Positions 40,229-50,604 of a stretch of DNA of 64,000 nucleotides are shown here, in pieces (within the stretch, counting starts at the first letter, position 1; each line of letters begins with the position of its first letter). The notes beneath the pieces were generated by a model that searched no databases, had not been told where the DNA came from, and saw only the letters and a list, made by a program, of their open reading frames with translations. Source of the DNA: Desulfobulbaceae bacterium (lineage in GTDB: Bacteria; Desulfobacterota; Desulfobulbia; Desulfobulbales; Desulfocapsaceae); the NCBI GenBank assembly GCA_008933635.1, contig WBUQ01000002.1, positions 62,001-126,000 on the forward strand, read 5' to 3'. Both the position numbers and the translations under genes were made by a program.

Positions 40229-41197
40229 ATGCATACGCAGAAGACAGGGGTAATCCTTCTCAACATGGGAGGTCCTGAGAAACAGGAGGATGTTGCGCCG
40301 TTTCTTTACAATCTCTTTTCCGATCGCGAGATCATCCGCCTCGGGCCTGCGTGGTTGCAGAAGCCACTCGCCTGGCATATTTCTCGGAAAAGGGCAGCAA
40401 CGAGCAGGCAGGCATACGCCCAGATCGGCGGAGGTTCGCCGCTCAGACAACGCACCTTGCAACAGGCGCAATGCTTGCAGGACAGCCTGCAGGCCGATGG
40501 CGACTATGTGGTTTCCGTGGCCATGCGCTACTGGCATCCTCGGGCCGCCGAAGCGATCACTGCCCTGCAGACCCATGGAGTCGAACGATTGGTCGCCCTG
40601 AGCCTGTATCCACACTATTCACGGGCAACCACCGGTTCTTCGGTATCCGATCTGAAAAAGGAACTGCAACGCCTTAATGCCAGGATACCCTGCACCACCA
40701 TCGAGTCCTGGCCGGACCACCCGATGTATATAGATGCTCTCGTAGACCGTATCAGCAGTGGCCTGGCCCGCTTTGGCGGCCAGGACGTGCAGATCGTCTA
40801 CAGTGCACACAGTCTCCCGGTTTCCTTTATCAAGGACGGCGATCCCTACGTCGATCACACTCTGCGAACCATCCGGGCAATCGAAATGCGGACGAAAAGA
40901 CCGGGACGTCTATGCTATCAGAGCCGAAGCGGCCCGGTTGAATGGTTGTCGCCTTCAACGCCTGACATGCTGAAGACGCTGGCGGAGGAGGGGGCCAAGA
41001 ACATCCTGATGGTCCCGATCAGTTTCGTTTCCGACCATATCGAAACCCTGTACGAGATCGACATTCTCTACAGAAAACAAGCAGAAGGGCTTGGTATGAG
41101 ATTGCTGTCGAGCCCTTCCCTGAATACCCACCCGTTGTTCATTTCCGGATTGAGGGACCTGGTCCTCGCGTCTGCCCGGCAGGATCCGCCTGGGTAA
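40229..41197 (+). CDS. hemH: Ferrochelatase
   Basis: Inserts iron into protoporphyrin IX, the last step of haem synthesis by the protoporphyrin route; 322 residues. It begins TGVILLNMGGPEKQEDVAPFL, the usual N-terminus. The active-site His is in VYSAHSLPVSF and the conserved Glu in FVSDHIETLYEID. GPVEWLSPST precedes the last domain. The ATG at 40229 follows AAGGAG; upstream in-frame codons have no such site. Haem b is needed for QmoC-type membrane cytochromes. It converges on rodA with only 24 bp between. Confidence 0.95.
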   Translation: MHTQKTGVILLNMGGPEKQEDVAPFLYNLFSDREIIRLGPAWLQKPLAWHISRKRAATSRQAYAQIGGGSPLRQRTLQQAQCLQDSLQADGDYVVSVAMRYWHPRAAEAITALQTHGVERLVALSLYPHYSRATTGSSVSDLKKELQRLNARIPCTTIESWPDHPMYIDALVDRISSGLARFGGQDVQIVYSAHSLPVSFIKDGDPYVDHTLRTIRAIEMRTKRPGRLCYQSRSGPVEWLSPSTPDMLKTLAEEGAKNILMVPISFVSDHIETLYEIDILYRKQAEGLGMRLLSSPSLNTHPLFISGLRDLVLASARQDPPG

Positions 41198-41221
41198 ATT
41201 GGGGACAGCGGCAATAATATG

Positions 41222-42334
41222 TCATGGCTGAAATCTCCGCATCCTCACATTCATCAGGATTGCGAAACAGATCATTGTCGTCATCAGCGACGATCCGCCA
41301 TAAGAAACAAGCGGCAGAGGGATACCAACCACCGGCAGGAACCCGAGGATCATCAGGAGATTGATCACAGCCTGCCAGAAAATCAGGATTACGACACCGA
41401 ATGCCAGCAACACCCCGAAACGATCCCGCGCATTCATTGCGATATACAGCCCCCAGATGAGGAGGGCAAAATACAGACCAAGGAAGATAAAGCTACCGAC
41501 AAACCCCCACTCTTCCCCCCAGACAGCGAAGGCGAAATCTGTATGGCGTTCAGGGAGGAAATGGAGATGTCCCTGCGTCCCCTCCAGATACCCCTTGCCG
41601 AATTTACCACCGCTCCCGACAGCAATCTTCGACTGGAGGATCTGATAGCCGTTGCCCATGGGATCATCCTCCGGGTGAAGGAAGGTCTGTATCCTCTGCT
41701 TCTGATACGGTTTCAGCACCTTCTCCCAGGCGACGACAACAAGTGCAATGGCTGTCGTTCCCAGAATGAGATAGGTGGAAAGCTTCAGACGGACAAAAAT
41801 CGTCATCGACACAAAAATTATCGCCAGCATCATCGCCGTTCCCAGATCCGGCTGGAGCAGTATGAGCAGAAATGGAACACCGGTAAGAATGAGAGGGACA
41901 ACCAGCTGCTTGAGGGAATAGCCGTCAACAACCTCCTTCCTTGAATAGTAACTCGCCAGAGTGATCACCATCATCAGCTTCGCCGGTTCCGATGGCTGCA
42001 GTTTGAAGAATCCAAGATTGATCCAGCGCTGTGAGCCATTGGCCTCGTACCCGATAAAATACATCAGCACCAACAGCAGGATAATCAGGAAGTAGAAAGG
42101 ATAATTCCAGAAAAGTAATTCCCGGTAATCGACACTGATTACAACCAGGAAGACGGCAAAACCCATCAGAAGGAATATACCCTGCTTCAAGTATGGAGTC
42201 GCCGAAAGTGATTTCGGCGGATAGGAAGCGCTATAAAGATTGCTGAGTGCCGCAGCGCAGACAAGCAGGAGCAGGATGAGCAGGACAAAATCGAAATTTG
42301 CCAGCAATCTCCTGTCAATGCGAAATAAGTTCAT
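41222..42334 (-). CDS. rodA: Rod-shape-determining peptidoglycan glycosyltransferase RodA
   Basis: A SEDS-family lipid II polymerase working with PBP2 and MreB; 370 residues and about ten membrane spans. Characteristic segments are GSQRWINLGFFKLQPSEPAK near residue 110, LLILLQPDLGTAMM near 165 and GIPLPLVSYGGSSL near 345. The ATG at 42334 follows GGGAGGGAAG. It is the last gene of the mreBCD-mrdA-rodA operon, 42 bp after mrdA. Confidence 0.96.
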   Translation of the reverse strand: MNLFRIDRRLLANFDFVLLILLLLVCAAALSNLYSASYPPKSLSATPYLKQGIFLLMGFAVFLVVISVDYRELLFWNYPFYFLIILLLVLMYFIGYEANGSQRWINLGFFKLQPSEPAKLMMVITLASYYSRKEVVDGYSLKQLVVPLILTGVPFLLILLQPDLGTAMMLAIIFVSMTIFVRLKLSTYLILGTTAIALVVVAWEKVLKPYQKQRIQTFLHPEDDPMGNGYQILQSKIAVGSGGKFGKGYLEGTQGHLHFLPERHTDFAFAVWGEEWGFVGSFIFLGLYFALLIWGLYIAMNARDRFGVLLAFGVVILIFWQAVINLLMILGFLPVVGIPLPLVSYGGSSLMTTMICFAILMNVRMRRFQP

Positions 42335-42376
42335 TTTCTTCCCTCCCACCATTTCGCCTTTTCAGCAATGGGACAA

Positions 42377-44278
42377 TCAGTGCGTATCTCTGGCAATCTC
42401 TTCAGCACGAGCGGTCAGTCGGTCCCTGAAATACTCTTTCATGACAGCGGTAGCTATCGGAGCAGCACCCGATCCTCCATGCAGACCATGCTCAACCAGA
42501 ACGGTCACCGCAATTTCCGGGTCCTCCGCCGGCGCAAAGGCGGTAAACCAGGCATGATCGCGGAATTTATAGGGGATATCCTCTTCTTTCAGATGTCTGT
42601 AAGCCGCCACCTTGACGACCTGAGCGGTTCCCGTTTTACCGGCGACCGTAATCCCGTCAATCTTTGCACTCCGGGCGGTTCCATGTGGACCGTTGACTAC
42701 ACCAACCAATCCCTGACGGATCAGGGCCAGGTACTTATCAAACCCTTTGATTTCTTCAAGAAGCTCAGGTCGAAACGTCTGTACCACTTTGCCATCCGGA
42801 TCGGTCACCTGCTCGACAATCTGCGGCCGGAACAATTTTCCGCCATTGGCAAGTGTCGCAGTCATTTGACAGATCTGCAATGGGCTGGCCAGGTTGAACC
42901 CCTGCCCGATCGCCGTCGACAGGGTTTCTCCATCCTGCCACTTAGTCTGGTATCGGGATAGCTTCCATTTTTTGGTTGGGGTCAGGCCGCTCTTCTCATG
43001 TTCCAGTTCAACCCCGGTCTTGCGTCCCAGACCAAACTTCCCTGCAAACTCAGCCAGGGTATCAACCCCCACCCGCTGTCCAACCAAGTAAAAATAGACA
43101 TCGCAGGATTCCTCGAGCGCCCGCATCAAGGTGACGGTGCCATGGCCTCCCTTTTTCCAGCAACCATACCGCCGGTTGCCGAAAGTATAATGGCCTGGAC
43201 AGTAAATCGGCGTGTCCGGCGTGATGACACCTGTCGCCAGGCCAGCGAGGGCTGTAACCACCTTGTACGTCGACCCGGGAGGATAGGTTGCCTGCACCAC
43301 CTTGTTGAGCAGGGGGTGTTTGGGATTGTCAAGCAACTCCTGCCACCTCTCATGGGAAATGCCGCCAACGAAATCATTGAGGCGGATATGCGGAGTCGAG
43401 ACAGCGGCCAGAAGCCGCCCCGTCTTCACCTCCATGGCAACGACGGCCCCGGACTTTTCCCCTATCTCCATAAGACTCTCGGCCGCCTGCTGCAGATCGA
43501 CATCGAGTGTCAGGCGGATCTCCCGACCAGGCATCGGGTCGTCGCTCTTCAAGAGCTTCCGCTCAAAGCCTTTTGCGTCAACCTCGGAGTAATTGTTTCC
43601 CTTCTCGCCGCGCAGGTCGGCCTCCCGGAGCTTTTCCAGGCCCATTTTGCCTATCAGATCCCCGCCACGATAAACGGTCTTATCGGCTTCCTCCAGTTCG
43701 GTTTTGCTGATTGCGCCGAGATAACCGATAACATTGGCGGCAAGATCCTGGTAATGGAAAACCCTCACGGGCTGGACTTCGATCCGGATACCTGAAAAAT
43801 CCTTATTGTGGTTCTCCAGGAATGCCAAGGTCTTCCAGTCGATATCCTCTTTCAAGCGAATCGGCAGATAACGTGGTGTACCGGAAGCTTCACGCACCCG
43901 GTTCCACAACACGGTTATATCCTCATTCAGGATCGGTGCCAGACGTTTCAGCACATCGTCCAGATCGCGTGAATCCTCCCGCATCAGCACGACATTGAAT
44001 GCTGGCCGGTTGGTGACGATTTCCCTGCCCTTGCGATCGAGGATATGTCCCCGCGGCGCTGCCACCTGGCGGATGCGCACCCGGTTTGAGTCGGCCCTGT
44101 TTCTGTATTCTTCTCCATGGTTGATCTGCAACGACCAGAGTCGCAGAATGATCAGCGAGAAAAAAACCATGACGACAACGATCGCAGCCCCCACTCTCCG
44201 CCGCAGGCTGTCGAGAGCCGTCTCATCGCGCTCGGTTATCTCATCCGCTTCCTTTGCAAAAAGCTCTCTGAAAATCAT
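42377..44278 (-). CDS. mrdA: Penicillin-binding protein 2 (elongation transpeptidase)
   Basis: A transpeptidase for lateral wall growth; 633 residues. One N-terminal membrane anchor (about residues 28-50) is followed by the pedestal domain with AAPRGHILDRKGREIVTNRP. The active-site serine is in GSTYK near residue 336, with SCDVYFY and VAGKTGTAQ as the second and third motifs, all intact. It lies 24 bp after mreD. It works with RodA, encoded next. Confidence 0.96.
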   Translation of the reverse strand: MIFRELFAKEADEITERDETALDSLRRRVGAAIVVVMVFFSLIILRLWSLQINHGEEYRNRADSNRVRIRQVAAPRGHILDRKGREIVTNRPAFNVVLMREDSRDLDDVLKRLAPILNEDITVLWNRVREASGTPRYLPIRLKEDIDWKTLAFLENHNKDFSGIRIEVQPVRVFHYQDLAANVIGYLGAISKTELEEADKTVYRGGDLIGKMGLEKLREADLRGEKGNNYSEVDAKGFERKLLKSDDPMPGREIRLTLDVDLQQAAESLMEIGEKSGAVVAMEVKTGRLLAAVSTPHIRLNDFVGGISHERWQELLDNPKHPLLNKVVQATYPPGSTYKVVTALAGLATGVITPDTPIYCPGHYTFGNRRYGCWKKGGHGTVTLMRALEESCDVYFYLVGQRVGVDTLAEFAGKFGLGRKTGVELEHEKSGLTPTKKWKLSRYQTKWQDGETLSTAIGQGFNLASPLQICQMTATLANGGKLFRPQIVEQVTDPDGKVVQTFRPELLEEIKGFDKYLALIRQGLVGVVNGPHGTARSAKIDGITVAGKTGTAQVVKVAAYRHLKEEDIPYKFRDHAWFTAFAPAEDPEIAVTVLVEHGLHGGSGAAPIATAVMKEYFRDRLTARAEEIARDTH

Positions 44279-44302
44279 GATGAAGCCATGCGAATCGGAT
44301 TC

Positions 44303-44821
44303 TCAACCCCTCCGTTTCAAAGGACGAGGCTGTGTTTTTCTCTTCTGCAGGAAATCACTCAAGGCATTCAGCAGAACAAAGCAGGGAATAGTGGCAAACA
44401 GCAGAATACCGGTCTCGGCAAACAGTTTACCCCATGACCATTCCGGCAGCAATTGTGGTTCGGTGAACGCATACAGGGTGTAGCGAACCAGTTGCACGAT
44501 AAAATAACTGAGCCCGACCAGAGGTATCTGATACATGGATTCCCGCAACGGGTTGTTGGTCGTCAAGGCCTTCAAACTCACAAAGACGGCAAGACATTCC
44601 AGGGGAAAGATACCGAGGTCGATCCCCGTCAGTACATCCATAATCCATCCCAATGAGAAGACGAGCAGCAAGCCTGGGATCCAGGCAAAACGATACGCGG
44701 TATAAGCAACAAGAATGTAAATGAAATCAGGACGTCCAAGCCACGACGGGAATGAATGCAGGAGTGTTGTCTCAAATACGATAAGCAGAATACCAAGCAG
44801 GAAAAAGCAGAATGTCAGCAC
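44303..44821 (-). CDS. mreD: Rod-shape-determining protein MreD
   Basis: A polytopic inner-membrane protein of the elongasome; 172 residues with about five hydrophobic spans. FPSWLGRPDFIYILVAYTAYRF near residue 28 and SLGWIMDVLTGIDLGIFPL near 60 are typical. I start at the GTG at 44821 because AGG lies six bases upstream; a TTG at 44827 is the alternative. Only about 12 bp separate it from mreC. Confidence 0.9.
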   Translation of the reverse strand: MLTFCFFLLGILLIVFETTLLHSFPSWLGRPDFIYILVAYTAYRFAWIPGLLLVFSLGWIMDVLTGIDLGIFPLECLAVFVSLKALTTNNPLRESMYQIPLVGLSYFIVQLVRYTLYAFTEPQLLPEWSWGKLFAETGILLFATIPCFVLLNALSDFLQKRKTQPRPLKRRG

Positions 44822-44833
44822 GCGCAACCTGTA

Positions 44834-45709
44834 TCATTCGGCCGTCAGGTTCATCTCACGCAGAATTTTCTGCCTGTCGGTCGGATCGATGAAAACATAT
44901 TCCAGTTTCTGGAAGTCAACGGCCGGCTGGACCTCTATTTCCAAAAACATCCCCCGCTCTTTCTCCCGCACTGCCGATACCGTGCCAAGAGGCACGCCGG
45001 GTGCAAAGACTCCTCCGATGCCGGCCGTGACGACATGATCGCCCTCGCTCACGTCAGTCTTTTTCAAGACGTAATTGAGGACGAATCCCTTCTCGCCGGC
45101 CCCTTTCAGGATGCCGCGAGCCCTGCTCTTCTGCACCATAGCATCAATGGCGCTGCTCGGTGCATTGGCAAGCAGGACTTTCGCATAATGCTCGGAAACA
45201 TGAATGACCTGACCGACAACGCCCTGAGGGGTAAGGACGACCATCCCCTCCTCAACATCATCAGCCTTGCCACGGTCCACGAGAATCGTCTGGAACCAGT
45301 AGGCCGGGTCCTTGCCGACAACCCGGGCCGACAGCAATTTGAACTCCTGTTTCTCCTTGAAATCAAGCAAAGCCTGAAGGTGAAGGTAGGTGCGGTATGA
45401 TTCGCGGTATTCGCCGAGTTCGTTCAAATACTTATCAACAAGCAGGCGCAGGCGCTTGTTCTCCGCCCGGACACTCCACAGATCGATATAGTCCCGGGAA
45501 AAATCGGAAAACCCATCGACGGATTTCGTGACAACAGCCTGCAGCGGGCTGATGACATCCAGGGTCAACTGATGTATCGCTCCGAACCTCTCGCCGATCA
45601 TTGACGCGAACACCAGCAGGGCTACCATTCCAACAGTACCACCAAGGAGGAGAATCCTGATGGCGGGAGTTCGTATATGCCCTTTTTTTCCGTTTGCTCG
45701 CTTTCTCAC
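44834..45709 (-). CDS. mreC: Rod-shape-determining protein MreC
   Basis: A periplasmic scaffold of the elongasome; 291 residues. It has a positively charged N-terminus (RKRANGKKGHIRTP), one membrane span (about residues 17-37), a coiled coil (about 65-105) and two beta domains with GVVGQVIHVSEHYAKVLL and GDHVVTAGIGGVFAPGVPLG. The start is a GTG at 45709 and the ribosome binding site is weak. It lies 94 bp after mreB. Confidence 0.94.
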   Translation of the reverse strand: MRKRANGKKGHIRTPAIRILLLGGTVGMVALLVFASMIGERFGAIHQLTLDVISPLQAVVTKSVDGFSDFSRDYIDLWSVRAENKRLRLLVDKYLNELGEYRESYRTYLHLQALLDFKEKQEFKLLSARVVGKDPAYWFQTILVDRGKADDVEEGMVVLTPQGVVGQVIHVSEHYAKVLLANAPSSAIDAMVQKSRARGILKGAGEKGFVLNYVLKKTDVSEGDHVVTAGIGGVFAPGVPLGTVSAVREKERGMFLEIEVQPAVDFQKLEYVFIDPTDRQKILREMNLTAE

Positions 45710-45803
45710 AAATCTCTACACAACAGGAGCGGCAGGCTCCATGAATATCGCTCGATAAGGATCGCTGTCGATCTACTCCAGGTGAGGAGCCGGCACAAAG
45801 GGC

Positions 45804-46868
<1,065 letters not shown>

Positions 46869-47037
46869 TTATAGTGATTGCGGGCACCTATCCGGGCCCT
46901 TCAGGGTAGCAGCGAATGAAATGACAGGGCTTAAGAGTAATGTAAAAAAACTAACTCAAAAGACTACAGAGCATACCAAGATCCCGGCTCTTTAGCAACA
47001 AGTATGCATTTTCAGACCACGGAAATCGGAAAATCGA

Positions 47038-47066
47038 TTGACACCTCCATGAATGGTTGGTATATA
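47038..47066 (+). promoter_or_regulatory. Sigma-70 promoter of tRNA-Ala
   Basis: TTGACA (47038-47043), a 17-bp spacer and TATATA (47061-47066), 15 bp before the tRNA. Confidence 0.8.
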
Positions 47067-47080
47067 TGCAGATCACTTCA

Positions 47081-47156
<76 letters not shown>

Positions 47157-47198
47157 AGATATTAAAACCATTAAGTAATTAGTGGTTTTCACATAGGG

Positions 47199-47255
47199 AA
47201 GCCCATCTTGTCCACTTTCTTGTCCACACGAGAGGGAGGAATCAGATGGGCTTTT
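47199..47255 (+). terminator. Hairpin with T tract downstream of tRNA-Ala
   Basis: AAGCCCATC (47199-47207) pairs with GATGGGCTT (47245-47253), ending in TTTT. The 37-nt loop holds the 8-bp direct repeat TTGTCCAC twice, four bases apart. An earlier short hairpin (AAAACCA/TGGTTTT, 47164-47190) may be the true tRNA terminator. Confidence 0.55.
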
Positions 47256-47440
47256 CGCGTTTCAGGTGTCCTGAGCCCTTTAAATGCCGGTCTGGTGATT
47301 GCTATTCTTTTTCAAATCACTGTCCGGGTGTGATAGACTGATTCGGAAGCCGCCTCACCCTCTCTTTCTTGCGAAGAGCACTGCATGGTTCCCGCCGGGG
47401 ATGAAGCAATCGCCGGGCTCGGTAGTCGCATCACGACATC

Positions 47441-48655
47441 ATGAAAATCGATTTCGGACAGTTCATTCATGCTCTCTCAGATACCATCGACCTGGTCGGG
47501 GTCGACGAGGTCCAGCATGGCAAGCGAGTTGGCTATATGGCCCTCGAATGCGCAAAAACCATGGGGCTTGCCGCTAAGGACCAGATCAGGCTTTACCGCC
47601 TTGGTCTCCTACACGACTGCGGCGTATCTTCAACCCGCGTGCATAAGAAGCTGGTTGACGAACTTGATTGGCCGGAATCCCAGTACCATTGCAGTATCGG
47701 AGCAAAGCGAATGCAGGGATTCGCGCCACTGGCCCAGTTCGCTGACGCCATTCTCTACCACCATACACGCTGGGATGAGCTCAGGCACATTCCGCTGTCA
47801 GACGAGACCCGGGATCAAGCCAACCTGATTTTTCTTCTCGACCGGGTGGATGCGCTTGCCTGCATGACAGGCAATCCCAACAGACTTGCTGCCAGCAACA
47901 CCATCTGCCGTAAAGTGACACATTACCGGAACAGCTATTTCAAATCCGAGCTGGTCGAAATTTTCCTCGCCACATCCACCAAAGAAGCGTTCTGGATCAC
48001 CCAGCAACCTGAACATCTGCGAAATTACCTGCAGCTTAAAGTCAGTGCACCCGCCGAACTGCACCTCGACACGAACCAGTTGACGGATATGGCCAGGATC
48101 TTTGCCGAGATTGTCGATGCCAAGAGCACCTATACCGCAGAACATTCCTTCGGGGTAACCCGTCTGTCCGGCCATCTCGCCAGTCAATGCCAGCTCCCTG
48201 AGACCACGACCATGAAACTGCAGGTTGCCGGTTTGCTGCATGATCTCGGCAAACTCCAGGTCCCAGATGCGATACTTGAGCACAGGGGATACCTGGAAGG
48301 AGAGAATCTGGCCATCATGCGGCATCACAGCTATGTCACCCATATGATTCTGAGTCGCATCGGCGGCCTGGAAGAGATCGCCCTCTGGGCATCAAATCAC
48401 CATGAGAAGATTGACGGCAGCGGCTATCCATTCAGAAGAAAAGGAGATGAATTGAGCGTTGAATCGCGGATCATCATAGTCGCCGACATCTTCCAGGCTC
48501 TCGCCCAGAATAGACCATACCGAGCCCCACTCCCGCTGGATACTATCGTGGATATCTTGGCGAGGCAGGCATCGGATGGAAAACTGGACCCGGATATTGT
48601 CGCTATCGTTCAAGCGGAACCGGACCATTGCCTTGCTGTTGCAACCGGACAATGA
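47441..48655 (+). CDS. Tandem HD-domain protein with C-terminal HD-GYP
   Basis: 404 residues. The C-terminal half (about 205-400) is a full HD-GYP domain, the cyclic-di-GMP phosphodiesterase family: AEHSFGVTRLSGHLA, LLHDLGKLQVP, MRHHSYVTHMILSRIGG, NHHEKIDGSGYPF, and ADIFQALAQNRPYR. The N-terminal half (about 20-190) looks like a second HD fold (QHGKRVGYMALECAK, LLHDCGVSS, LYHHTRWDE) without a GYP motif. No membrane span or receiver domain is present, so it is cytoplasmic. The ATG at 47441 has a poor ribosome binding site. It stands alone on the plus strand. Confidence 0.88.
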   Translation: MKIDFGQFIHALSDTIDLVGVDEVQHGKRVGYMALECAKTMGLAAKDQIRLYRLGLLHDCGVSSTRVHKKLVDELDWPESQYHCSIGAKRMQGFAPLAQFADAILYHHTRWDELRHIPLSDETRDQANLIFLLDRVDALACMTGNPNRLAASNTICRKVTHYRNSYFKSELVEIFLATSTKEAFWITQQPEHLRNYLQLKVSAPAELHLDTNQLTDMARIFAEIVDAKSTYTAEHSFGVTRLSGHLASQCQLPETTTMKLQVAGLLHDLGKLQVPDAILEHRGYLEGENLAIMRHHSYVTHMILSRIGGLEEIALWASNHHEKIDGSGYPFRRKGDELSVESRIIIVADIFQALAQNRPYRAPLPLDTIVDILARQASDGKLDPDIVAIVQAEPDHCLAVATGQ

Positions 48656-48909
48656 TTCGAGTCAGCCTGGTTTCAGGATGAGCAAGGCCCCTTTCCTACG
48701 AGCATTCCGATCCGGCAATTCAAGGGGGCCGCTCCGGAATGATCGGTGGTGAATTATTGCAGCCAGCGGCCGATACCGGATGCCGGGCTGATACCCATCC
48801 TTTCGGACCAGGACGATAAGCCATCCCAGCTTCCAGGCAACTGCGATAGCCCTACCCTCTTCAGCCACGCCGTGGCCATATGCATCCCCCGTACTACTGA
48901 GGCCTCAAT

Positions 48910-49938
48910 ATGAAAGGAATCACCATTATATGGATCTGCACATCATTTCTACTGACAGGCTGCACCTTGGGAAATTTCGGCGGAATCCCTCAGACAAAAC
49001 CCTCCAGACAGGAACGACTCTCCCACGCCGATCTTCTCAGAGAAGAGGCCAACCTCAGCAAATTACTGAAAAGAGAGCCAGGCAATGCGTCGGCGCAACA
49101 CGCCCACGGGCGGATCCTCCTTGCCCTTGAGCAGCCGCGTCGGGCAATAATCAGCCTCAAACGAGCAGTTGACCTTGACGACAGCAATGCCGACTACCAG
49201 TTCTGGCTCGGAGTGGCATATGGAGAGAATGATCAGGCATCAGAGGAGCAGGTCCGGTACATGCGGGCACTTCAGGATGATCCGCAACATGTATTGGCGC
49301 TGGTCTATCTGGGAAACAACTACCTCAAACGCAGGATGCTCCAGCCGGCGTTGAACTGCTACCGGCGCGCCCTCGAAATAGATCCATCAAACAACCAGGC
49401 ATTATTTAACCGCGCCGTCATCTATCACCAGTTACAGCAGACTGCCGAGGAAAAGCTCGCCTGGAAACTCTATCTTGAGGCTCATCCTGCCGGTGCGTTG
49501 GCCCGGAAGGCCGTCGATAATCTCAATCTGCTCAATGATTTTTCCTATCGCAACCACTATCTCGGCCATCGGGTACTGACTTTACCGGCAATCACCTACA
49601 CTCCGTTCTCTGCCGAGCTCAACCAATCGGACCGGAAAAGCCTCAGCCAAATCGGGTCCCTTGCCGCCAACCTCAGGGGATCACTCAATGTTCTCGTTTA
49701 CCAGACGAACGATCGGGAACTGGCGCGAAACAGGGCGATTGAAATCAAAAGATTTCTTGAGAAGGCATATCCGGCACTGGCCGCTGACAACAGAATACGG
49801 ATCAGCTGGTTTGACGTACCCGAGAAGAAAAAATCAGCTGGCCGCATGCACCTGATCGACGATTCCACCGTATTTTTCCTCGCTGTTTCTCCCAAAAAAC
49901 CGATCAAGTTGATCAAAAAGGGCAAGACTAAAAGGTAA
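48910..49938 (+). CDS. TPR lipoprotein with OmpA-like C-terminal module
   Basis: 342 residues. A lipoprotein signal peptide ends LLTGC, with Cys 18 as the lipidated residue. Residues 38-200 contain TPR units (ALEQPRRAIISLKRAVDLDD; ALNCYRRALEIDPSNNQALF). The C-terminal 120 residues resemble an OmpA-like peptidoglycan-binding fold (LNVLVYQTNDRELARNRAIE, then a helix and RIRISWFDVP), though not all canonical residues are clear. The same TPR-plus-C-terminal layout recurs in the membrane protein at 50594-51733. The ATG follows GAGG. It is probably in the outer membrane, 105 bp upstream of the sigma gene. Confidence 0.8.
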   Translation: MKGITIIWICTSFLLTGCTLGNFGGIPQTKPSRQERLSHADLLREEANLSKLLKREPGNASAQHAHGRILLALEQPRRAIISLKRAVDLDDSNADYQFWLGVAYGENDQASEEQVRYMRALQDDPQHVLALVYLGNNYLKRRMLQPALNCYRRALEIDPSNNQALFNRAVIYHQLQQTAEEKLAWKLYLEAHPAGALARKAVDNLNLLNDFSYRNHYLGHRVLTLPAITYTPFSAELNQSDRKSLSQIGSLAANLRGSLNVLVYQTNDRELARNRAIEIKRFLEKAYPALAADNRIRISWFDVPEKKKSAGRMHLIDDSTVFFLAVSPKKPIKLIKKGKTKR

Positions 49939-50043
49939 GAGCTGAAAGATTTTCACACCACAGATGTGACCTTCATTCCAGACTGAACGTATATCCTTCA
50001 AACATATTCAACCTTCGACCCGATAGAGCAACCCCCCGGCCGG

Positions 50044-50604
50044 ATGCATCCAACAGACAAAGAAATTGTCCGGGAAGTTCTGGCCGGGAAAAAGCAGCGG
50101 TTCGCCGAAATCGTCACACGGTACCAGCAGCCGGTGTTCAATCTGATGCTTCGCTCCACCCGGGATGAATATGACGCCGCCGACCTTACGCAGGAGGTAT
50201 TCTGTAAGGCATATAAAAAATTGGCGACTTACCGTCCCGAGTTCAGCCTTTTCTCCTGGCTGTACACCCTGGCCATCAATGTTGCCAACGACTGGGGACG
50301 TTCACAGGCCCGTGCGCACAGGAGACTGCAAGCTCTAAAATATGGTGATCTCAATTCAACTATCATTACATTTGGCAACAACGACACAGAGGCCCGGGAA
50401 CGAGAGAAGATGCTGGAAGCAGCCCTTGCGCAACTCCAGACCGAAACCCGTGAGATTCTGATTCTGCGCTACCGCCACGAACAACCTGTTCGCGATGTGG
50501 CTTCAGCCTTTAAAATGACCGAAAGTGCAGTAAAAATGCGGGTTAAACGGGGCCTGGAGCAGCTGCAGAAAATCCTCAGCGAGATGAACGACCATGTCAG
50601 ATAA
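50044..50604 (+). CDS. ECF-type RNA polymerase sigma factor
   Basis: 186 residues with the two domains of group IV sigma factors. Sigma-2 (about residues 20-90) has YQQPVFNLMLRSTRDEYDAADLTQEVFCKAYKKL and SWLYTLAINVANDWGR. Sigma-4 (about 120-180) has the helix-turn-helix RHEQPVRDVASAFKMTESAVKMRVKRG. Its end overlaps the next gene by 11 bp. That gene encodes a membrane protein in the position of an anti-sigma factor, so translation is coupled. The target promoter is unknown; I could not identify a self-regulated ECF promoter in the 105-bp upstream gap. Confidence 0.93.
   Translation: MHPTDKEIVREVLAGKKQRFAEIVTRYQQPVFNLMLRSTRDEYDAADLTQEVFCKAYKKLATYRPEFSLFSWLYTLAINVANDWGRSQARAHRRLQALKYGDLNSTIITFGNNDTEAREREKMLEAALAQLQTETREILILRYRHEQPVRDVASAFKMTESAVKMRVKRGLEQLQKILSEMNDHVR

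Noticed and set aside
42998-43795. A 265-codon plus-strand frame opposite mrdA
   Set aside because: mrdA has all three penicillin-binding motifs in the opposite frame, so this is a shadow.
48662-48868. A 68-codon minus-strand frame between the HD-GYP and lipoprotein genes
   Set aside because: No ribosome binding site, arginine- and proline-rich composition and no neighbour context; probably chance.
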